The notes under the pieces were generated by a model, which was given only the letters and a program-made list of their open reading frames with translations, was not told where the DNA came from and ran no database searches. Positions 30,783 through 38,195 of a DNA stretch of 38,195 nucleotides are shown here, piece by piece. How positions within the stretch are numbered: position 1 is the first letter of the stretch; every line of letters starts with the position of its first letter. Source of the DNA: Zoopage sp. CT-All (Eukaryota > Zoopagomycota > Zoopagomycetes > Zoopagales > Zoopagaceae); NCBI GenBank assembly GCA_004114245.1, contig QZWS01000030.1, positions 1 through 38,195 on the forward strand, in the 5' to 3' direction. The position numbers and the translations under genes are program-made.

Positions 30783-33700
30783 TCAATAAGGGTGTTCGGA
30801 AAAGTCTATCGAGGCGGCCATGTCGTCTAGGTCCGCAGCGTATTCGTCCATTTCGGCCTCCCCATCTTCGTTCTTAATCGCAACGTCGTCCTCCTGACCG
30901 TCATTTGCCCGCTGCTGCGCGAGGGATACCTCGTCGCTAAACGTGCCCATTTCCAAATCCGGCATGGGACTCACGCGGCCACGGAAGGAAAACATGCTAA
31001 AGGTTCCACTTGGCGAGCGCTGGGGAGACACTGCCGTGGATGATTTCGGTGACGTCGCTGGTATTGGGAGCTCGACTTCCACGAGCGGCTGCTTCCAGTA
31101 GTTAAAATCGTTAAATGTCTCGTCGGCCTTTTCGCCAAATGGAGGAAAGATGTGATCCACAAGCTCGTGCAAACTGGTGTAACTAAAGGGCGTCAAAAGG
31201 GAATTTGTAGAATGTGTGCTCTACGAAGATTTGAAGCCGTCGGTCAGCTCCAGGCGGACCTCGCCGTTGTAGTCAATCGTGAAAATGCGTGACGTGGGAA
31301 CATCGACGCTGCGATACGATAGCGCATCCTAGGACACTGCTCAACAGCTGCGTAGGACATATGCCTCATCGTACCGTAATGCGATTGCCGAATCCTGAAT
31401 AAAATGGACGATCGGTATTGAAAAGCTTCGCAATATCTCGAAGGCAAGCCATTTTGAACAGCTCTGGCCTCCTCAATATGACCTCTCTGAGAACAGATAT
31501 CACATCGAAACACGCAAGCCACTGCCTTACCGGTGAAATGACGTAAACAGTCGGTCGGGGCTCATGATGACCGGGCCTTCAGGAAGCTGATAAACACCCT
31601 GCTTTACGGTTTTAAGATAGTCGCGCGTAGCATCCGCCTAATCACATAAGCAAGGCCCTTGACAGGAATGAGGGCACCTGTCCGATAGCGCGAGACGTCA
31701 GGTACATAATATGGTAGCCGTTGCTGAAAATGTCTGTATAGAGTTTTGCGACGCCCATATGTGTCCAGTCTTTACCAACCTAGAGAGAAGAGTATAGCCG
31801 GAGCCAAGCACAATACACAGGGCAACCATGGTAAATAAGTGACCCAGAGCATCCGATCGAGTGATCGTTCCGTCGATATCCGAAATGACTATCTTCGCAT
31901 CCCATTCCCACAAGAACAGCTTGGCAGCACAATAAGCCCGGCCTGAGGAGGCGGACACACGAAACACAACACTGTTGCTTCCTGGCTTAAGGTTTAGGGT
32001 GCTCTACACACAGCATGTGCATTGGCCATAGACATATACACTCGACTTACCAATTGCTCTGAAGTGAGTCGAAGTGATTTGACGTAGTAGACGATCGGAG
32101 TTGCTTCAGAGACCGGTGGCGGGGTAACCATGGTTAGCTCTGAGATAAACGTGGGCGCCCTGGACGGGGACGAGAAGGTGCCCGGGGCTGATTCCACTGT
32201 CTGGGGAATATCCGTGGCTGACAACGTCGGCTGTGCGACGTCTGAAGATCGAGACCAGAACCGCCATCGACTCTTTCTAGCATCCACAGCCATGGGCGCA
32301 TCAGGTATCTTGGGACGAGCTGCATTTGCGAGCTTCTGGAGTGACGCATCGGACAATGGTCGACCAAACATCGACAGCGCGACCAGGTGAGGTAGAAAAA
32401 CAGACCAGGGATAGAATCTAGCGCAAGAATGGCTCAACTGACAACAAACGAACGCATCTCACCTCGAGCCATCATACACAATCAAATTAGGATCAGCCAA
32501 AAGTCCGGGATTGTCATCAACCATTTCCCATGCTACGAAATTTAAGCAAAAGGCGCGATGAGCAGCATTGCGGTCGACGCCATCGACTGCCGATATTCCA
32601 CACAAGGACATGGCAAAGCGCTGCTCGGCTTCTCCGGGCGAATTATAGCAAATGGCCGGTCCCAGTTCAATCTCTTTCGGATTAAGCTGCTCCTCCAATG
32701 CTTTGGCGGCATCCAGCTGCTGTCGCTCTGCGAGCAATACCGGGTCAACCCACTCATTTCCATCATCTATTCAAGCAAGCGGTCTTTAGGCGTGATCGGT
32801 GGCCTGGACGAACCTTTTCTAGGCAGGTTACCCCAACCCCAGACCCACTCATTGTTGACCCGTTTTCCCGAGGGAGTCAAATAGGCATAGTCCTATGCGC
32901 AGTGAAAGAGGCGGCATGGTGGACGAGACAACACACGTCAAGCTCTGTATCGCTCTTGGGCCCCTGAACATGTGGGATTCTGTGATGCATGTCCAGCATA
33001 CTGTCGGTCGGTGCGTGCCGTGGCTTGGTTCCAACCGTAGCATTGCGATCGAGCTCACTGTCCGATGTGGCTCCATAATGCTCGAATTCATCCTTATCTA
33101 GCAATGCACAGTACTAAAGTGCTCACTGATAAACATTGGAGCCTACCAAAATGCGCCGGATCGGTAAAAGTCCGCATTCGCCCAAGGCGAGCAGCTCGGC
33201 TTTCATCAAGCGCAGAATTTTCCTCGGCCTGCAGCGCCGGTGCTTCATCTGTCCTTGCTGTGGCAATGCCTTCAAACTGCCTATTCGGCAACAGCTGGGC
33301 TTCATTCATGTCTTCAATTTCTTCGGCCTCGCGGTCTTCTGGGATGTCCTCAACGGGTCCGGTTGGTGCCACCAAGGCCGAGATGGCATCAATTTCGAAA
33401 TCGCTTCCTCGCGCGCTTACAAATCCCGAGACTAGCATCATCAGCGCCGGGTCAAATGTTGGACAACGCACCACTATCGTGAACATCGTACTGATCGACC
33501 ACCTGCTCCACCTGTCCGTCCAAATCCAGTTGATCCACGTCTGTCACATCCACACCATCGCTCATCAGCGTGCCCTGATCCAGTGCCCCAACAATCGGCG
33601 AGGTGGCATACTCGAGCGGGACGGCATCCTCGCCGGTCGTCTCGCACACAAAAAAAGCCTCGCCAGCCTCGCCCAGCTTCATCTTGAAGCTGCAAATCTC

Positions 33701-33901
33701 CCCATTTACATATACATCGACCACTTTGTCCTGGGGACGGAGGATTTGAAGCTTTCCGAAGCGGACATGGAATGGCGAGCACGAGAGATGGCCGTCGGCA
33801 TGGCGCACAACAATGACATCGATTGCGCCGGAAAGAGTGGCTGGGTTGATTTCGCGGTAGAACTCTGAGAACGATGTGAAAGCCTTGGTGACGTATTGCA
33901 T
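30783..33901 (-). CDS. PAH1: Lipin, phosphatidate phosphatase Pah1
   Basis: Twelve exons: 33901-33472, 33431-33147, 33097-32937, 32892-32814, 32766-32463, 32417-32051, 32003-31827, 31779-31678, 31637-31531, 31486-31375, 31328-31225, 31182-30783; product 875 aa (yeast 862). It converts phosphatidate to diacylglycerol at the ER and nuclear envelope, setting the balance between storage lipid and phospholipid. The N-LIP domain is at the start ([30 protein letters not shown]). The catalytic C-LIP domain has DIDGT (Asp584, Asp586), then [22 protein letters not shown] and [10 protein letters not shown]. It ends in an acidic tail. The intron after exon 7 starts GTTGCC, a weak donor, yet the joined sequence GHLFTM-VGKDWTH matches the family. 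WDR24 lies 78 bases upstream on the same strand. Confidence 0.94.
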
Positions 33902-33979
33902 CGCGAAAGGCGGGTGCAGAAAGGGGTGGGCTGATGGCACTCGTGGGATTCAAGGAGCATACATGTCATCAATACAAAA

Positions 33980-36667
33980 CTACACGTCGGGAATATCGAA
34001 CAAATTGCCAAAATCAGCCGGGGCCTGCCAGAAGTCAGCTTAGCGTGGCTGAAACCGGCTAGCCTTACCATCGGCGCGAGCGTGCACTTGTGGCCGCAGC
34101 CAGTAGGGCACTCCACATTGTCGTAGAACCATTCTCGCATGTGCTCCATGTGTCCACCATGCGAGCAGCCCTGGCACCATGTATACAGCCCTCGGACGGC
34201 GCTGTGGCAGATGGAGCAAGGATTCAGAGGCTTCCGGCATCGATCACAGGTATAGAACGGTGCGCCGGATTCGTTGACGATGGGGCGGAAGCAGTTGTTG
34301 CATGTTGTGCAGATGGTTGTTGATGAAAGGTTCATCTCGCGCACCGAAGGCACAGGGCACGCGTTGAGCATGGCGGTTGCCGCTGAGTACAGCTTAAAAC
34401 TTCGAAGCAGGTCTTGGAAAATTAGCAGCGAGCAAGAAATGAGCCGGACCAACCGATATACGACTCAAACCATTCCCGGGCAAAGGGATAGTCACGCTTC
34501 ACTCTCCCATTGAGAACCATCAGGAGCGTTGAGCAGAATTGCACGTCGCCCTAGGTATGGTCGTTGACACAGGCCAAAGTGATCATCAGTCTTAACTGCG
34601 TCGGCATAGTATTCCAGAACCTCGTCGATAAATTTATCGCCGTGCCATTCCAGGCATGGCGTCTCCTTCGGCATCATCGGCACGACCTGAGAATTCTTTT
34701 TGGTCTGATGCATCGAGCGCGGAGGCTGCGATGTCTAAAATTGAGACTTGAACAATGCCGAGCAAGCACGTGAGGCTACCTCTGATTCTCGCAGCATCGA
34801 GGATAAATTAATAGCAGGCGGGGCCGTTTCAGAGCGTATTCGCTGCTGCTGCTGAAACTCGTTGCCGAAATCTGCAGGTGAATCGTCTGGAACGAAGAAA
34901 AGCTGAATTAGCTTCCAAGTCTGCGCCGTGCGATAATGTCGGATTTCACACGCAGCCTAAGTGCTCTGAGCAGCCGTGGAAAGCGGAAGATCAAGGTACA
35001 TTAGCATTGTTCTCGCAGGCCTGCCGTATGCGGTTGGGCTTGATAGTGTAGTGTTCCGCAAAATGGCGGAAAGCAACGTGATCAAACCCGGGGAAAAGGG
35101 CGATGCCTGCTTGTTGCTAAATGACATTAGCGCGTTAGGCGATGACACTGTCTGAGAAGTACTTTATGCGGCAGAGTGGGTATTGGAAAACGTCCCGGTC
35201 GAACCCCAGGCAACATTGGCATCGAATCAGGGGTTGAATTCTTCATCGATGAAGGCGAAAACATGGGACTTCCCGAACGCATCCTGCACAACCGTCATTG
35301 CAAGCCAAGGAAATAACACTCCTGTACCCTTGATTCCGGTTTTTAGTGTCGACAGCGAAGGCCAATTCGCCAAACACGTTCCAATCAGCGCAGCTCACGT
35401 TTAGAGAATCAATCTGCCGACGGAAGTGCGAGCGGGTCGTTCGTGCAAACCGACGATCCTTGGCACACGTCCACAGCTCATCGGTGCCAGCCCAATGAAA
35501 CCCGGCAATGACGTTGTCGTGCTCTTGGATGTAGTACTTTGCAAGGTATGGCCTATTGACGTCGTAGACATGCACTCGGGAGTCGGACATAAGGGCGGAG
35601 CATGCCAGTTCGGAAGGGCGATCAGGACGCCAGCGCACACAAGCAATCGAAGACATGATGGGAATGGTATGCAGCAGGACAGGCCTGCCCTCCGTCCGCG
35701 ACACTTCCCATACTTTGATGCGCTTATCCCGGCCTCCTGTGGCGAGCGTGTGGCCATTGGAGTGCCAGTCAAGCGTAAACACAGCGCTGTCATGGGCAGG
35801 AGCCTTGCGCTGGTATATCTTTGGCTGGCGTATATCCCAGGTCTCAAAGGTGTTGTCAATATACGGTCCTGGGCAGCAGCGGGCTTACCTGGATCAAGCC
35901 ATTGTCGAATGACGCAGCAAACGTAAACGCACTGACTGGGTTAAACTGAACGCATCGCACAGCCTCGGATTTCCCCTCGAATGTCGCGACGCTTTTGCCT
36001 TCATCGCGAATGTCCTAGCCACGACCATGATGAGCACCGCCGCATCCAATCATAGCATCACGCACCCATAACTTCATCGTCCTGTCTTGCGAGGCAGATA
36101 AAATAAGATCGCCGCCTCCTGGCACCCCGCATACACTATTTACCGCCATGCTGTGCTCCATCATCACACGATCCACATATGTGCCTGTCAACTGCGATTA
36201 GGACGATGCGGGCATGAACATGGAGCGCTACCAAACTGCCCAGCGGGATTTTCAATATCCCACATCACAACAGCGCCATTGTTTGCCGCCGTGGCAATCT
36301 TCCCATCCCGCAGCCACGCCACATCACTGCACGCAAACGTGGCCCTGTAGCGCCCGGCGCCTCCAGCAAGCCCCACCACGCCCGGATGCACCACCGCACC
36401 CCCGGAGCCCCCAAACACCGACGCACGCAAATCAATGACGTCTTGAATGGAATCTAGCGTGATGCGGAGAACGCGGAGAAGTTCACGGCCAGCAACTGCA
36501 ACAAAGGTGGGCTGCGATGCTGGAGATGCGGCGATGGCGGTCGGCGCGTAGTCAAGCAGGATAGAGTCGGTGTGTGGGGTGGTCGTGGGCGTCTCGGGGC
36601 TTGAGTTTTCCGCGATGGATGGGTGTGGAGACGGCGGAACGCCCTCAAAGCGCCCGTGCGAGAACAT
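33980..36667 (-). CDS. WDR24: GATOR2/SEACAT subunit WDR24 (Sea2/Rtc1)
   Basis: Eleven exons: 36667-36232, 36184-36066, 36014-35889, 35842-35328, 35283-35163, 35116-35000, 34956-34780, 34734-34597, 34550-34454, 34412-34069, 34024-33980; product 744 aa (human 790). An N-terminal WD40 propeller has VMWDIENP, LSASQDRTMKLWDIRD and LATGGRDKRIKVWEV. A Ser/Pro-rich linker follows, then helical repeats (IRQACENNANAACEIRHY, EVLEYYADAGDVQF). The C-terminal zinc module has CSICHSAVRGLYTWCQGC and HGGHMEHM, then CPTGCGHKC. WDR24 is a GATOR2 subunit at the vacuole/lysosome that promotes TORC1 activity; animal sestrins bind GATOR2. The third intron seems to end in GAG and the ninth in AAG. The exon 5/6 linker is the least certain part. 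Confidence 0.9.
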
Positions 36668-37187
36668 GCGAATGGTGGCAATGTGGCGTTGTCACGTGAT
36701 TTGCTGAGAGCGCAATGCCGCCTATGATCATGCCCCACTACACTGCTGAGTCCTGCATGATCTAGGAATCCTTGGTCCTGAACCAGCATTGGAAGTTGAA
36801 CTCGCAGCTTGCCAGTCACGTGTTGTGCCATCGTCTGTTCGCTTTGGATGCCCCGGCGATCAGTCCCTTGCACCCCAGTAATGCCAGCAGGCGACCCCCC
36901 TGGGCAGTGCGGTCAGTGCATGCATGCAGGCGCCCCACTTAGCGACGCGCCATGGCCAGCACTCGCGCACACAGCGGACGGCATCATCGACGCCGTCTTG
37001 GCATTTGCAGAACTTTTCTCTCCTTGCGTTGCCTCGTCCAAACCGACCGGCCGCATCCCGCTCATCCTCCTCCACGCGCGCGCAGGACCGCCCTCCGCGC
37101 CCCTTTCTTTCCTCCTCGTTCGCCCGTAACGTCGACGAATCCCTATCCCCTGTCTCTATACCGCCGCAAACTCCCCGCGCTGCTACC
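36668..37187. promoter_or_regulatory. Divergent promoter region, WDR24 / Ala-Pro-rich gene
   Basis: These 520 bases separate the starts of WDR24 and the next gene. No credible gene is seen. A pyrimidine-rich stretch lies at about 37070-37130, just before the plus-strand ATG, as is common in fungal promoters and leaders. No TATA box is clear. Confidence 0.4.
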
Positions 37188-38195
37188 ATGAGCTCCGCCG
37201 GAAATCCAGCTGCCGCCACCGCCCCGCCAAAGCAGCCAATGACGTTTGCTCAGATGGCAAAAGCCCAGGCCGCTGCTGCTGCCGCTGCCACCGCATCGTC
37301 TTCTGTGAAAAAGCCTGCTGCCGCCGCTGGCGGTGGTGGCCCCATGACGGGTGGTGCGCCCTCCGTTGCTGCCGGCACCTCGTCTCAGCCCCCATCGCTC
37401 CCTGCCTCTGCGGCTTCTTCTCCGCCGACAATGGCCAGTCAGATGCGTGAGACCATCTCGATGCCTTCGATCGCGGGTTCCACGGGCATGGGCAAGCCCA
37501 TGATGAATTTCGCGAGTGCTGCAGCGCGTGCGACTCCTCCCGCGGTTGGCGCGCCCGCTGCTCCTTCTCAGACTGCGACGACACCTGCCCCGGCGCCGGC
37601 TAATGCTCCCCCGGCTGCCTATTCGAACGGTCGTCCGTCCAACCGCATGTCGTTTACGTAGGCTGCTGTCGGGCACCATCCCATGCTCATCTTTGCATGC
37701 CTAGTGCCGCTGTCAGCACAGGTCCGAATTACGCAAGCATGGCCCAGCGTACATCCATGCCGCCGGCTGCGGCTGCGGCTGCTACTGCTGTCGCATCTGG
37801 CTTTAGGACTGAGCGAAAACCTATCGCTGGTAATGGTATGTTATTTTGTCCATCAGTGGCATCGCTTGACGCGCTCTATCGCTCCCATAGCTCCCATACA
37901 ATTCGGTTCCATTTCGCAGACGGTGAGCCCGCCTCGCCAACCATCGCTGGAGCCTGCTTCTGCCACCTTGCCCACTCCCCCAGCTGCTACTATTGCTCCT
38001 GCAAAGCCAACTGGCCCAACACTTGCATCCATTGTTGCTGCCACCGCAGCAAAACCGACGCCGGCTGCCCAGCCCGCCGAGGAAACTAAACGAACAGAGC
38101 CAGCCGTTGCCCAGGCACCCACCCAAGTCGTCCAGCCTGCCGCTCAAAAGTCTCGCTCAGGCGCGGTGCGCACGATGCCAGATATTCCCAGGACC
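37188..38195 (+). CDS. Ala/Pro-rich protein, 5' part, possible eIF4G
   Basis: Exons visible: 37188-37657, 37705-37835, 37891-38195 (running off the window in frame); 302 residues seen. The introns are 47 and 55 nt, with TAG acceptors. The sequence is low-complexity, rich in Ala, Pro, Thr and Ser (MTFAQMAKAQAAAAAAATAS, MNFASAAARATPP, PNYASMAQR). RKPIAGNAPIQFGSIS, formed across the second intron, resembles an IQFG-type motif I associate with the N-terminal region of fungal eIF4G. The MIF4G domain that would prove this lies beyond the window. Alternatives are another RNA-binding scaffold such as an ataxin-2-like protein. The translation-factor label is a guess; the gene itself is well supported by its long open frames and clean introns. 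Confidence 0.6.

Noticed and set aside
33065-33868. 267-codon plus-strand open frame
   Set aside because: It is antisense to PAH1 exons 1-3, lacks any family match, and crosses intron positions of the real gene.
37143-37679. 178-codon Arg/Gly-rich minus-strand frame
   Set aside because: It is the reverse of the Ala/Pro-rich gene; GC-rich repeats keep several frames open.
1-38195. tRNA genes, transposons, CRISPR-like arrays or viral genes
   Set aside because: I looked in the intergenic gaps and saw no cloverleaf-like box pairs, terminal repeats or transposase/replicase motifs. A dedicated scan would be needed to exclude small RNAs.

Overview
This window is nuclear DNA from a compact fungal genome. 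Genes lie tens to a few hundred bases apart on both strands, and most are cut by very short introns. I reconstructed about 62 introns, all between 40 and 62 nt, by following conserved protein families across frames. The set of families (Tps2, Sip5, Mis14, Bst1, Pah1 and fungal DUF1769 proteins) is fungal. A sestrin, a TRAPPC11 and an ATF6-like membrane bZIP beside them suggest an early-diverging lineage rather than a yeast or typical ascomycete. That placement is inference. No tRNA, rRNA, transposon, CRISPR array or virus-like sequence was seen.

Layout. 1-3.3 kb: the 3' end of a Ser/Pro-rich gene, then a Tps2-type trehalose-6-phosphate phosphatase. 3.4-8.7 kb: a long sestrin on the minus strand, divergent from two plus-strand genes for mitochondrial translation factors (a TACO1/YebC protein and an EngB/Mrx8 GTPase). 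8.8-14.2 kb: an extended SDR protein, then three tandem DUF1769 genes. The first is intracellular. The second and third have signal peptides, and the second carries an in-frame stop. 14.4-20.3 kb, minus strand: a 13-exon TRAPPC11 and a CUE-AlkB-GRF dioxygenase. 20.7-22.4 kb: a small secreted protein divergent from a bZIP factor with a C-terminal membrane segment. 22.6-26.1 kb, minus strand: Sip5 and the kinetochore protein Mis14. 26.1-29.5 kb: the GPI inositol-deacylase Bst1. 29.6-36.7 kb, minus strand: a two-finger C2H2 protein, the lipin Pah1 and the GATOR2 subunit WDR24. 36.7-38.2 kb: the start of an Ala/Pro-rich protein that may be eIF4G.

How the genes relate. Most are housekeeping genes with no operon logic, but some themes recur. 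The sestrin keeps the GATOR2-contact motif, and the GATOR2 subunit WDR24 lies in the same window, so both halves of an amino-acid-sensing arm upstream of TORC1 are encoded here. The ATF6-like bZIP, Bst1 (ER quality control of GPI proteins), Pah1 (ER lipid supply) and TRAPPC11 (ER-Golgi traffic) all act at the ER and early secretory pathway. The TACO1 and EngB genes are adjacent and both serve mitochondrial translation. The most unusual signals are the ATF6-like bZIP, the sestrin, the DUF1769 cluster with its conserved GC-AG introns, and the relaxed splice sites (4 GC donors, 4 AAG acceptors and 1 GAG acceptor among about 62 introns).
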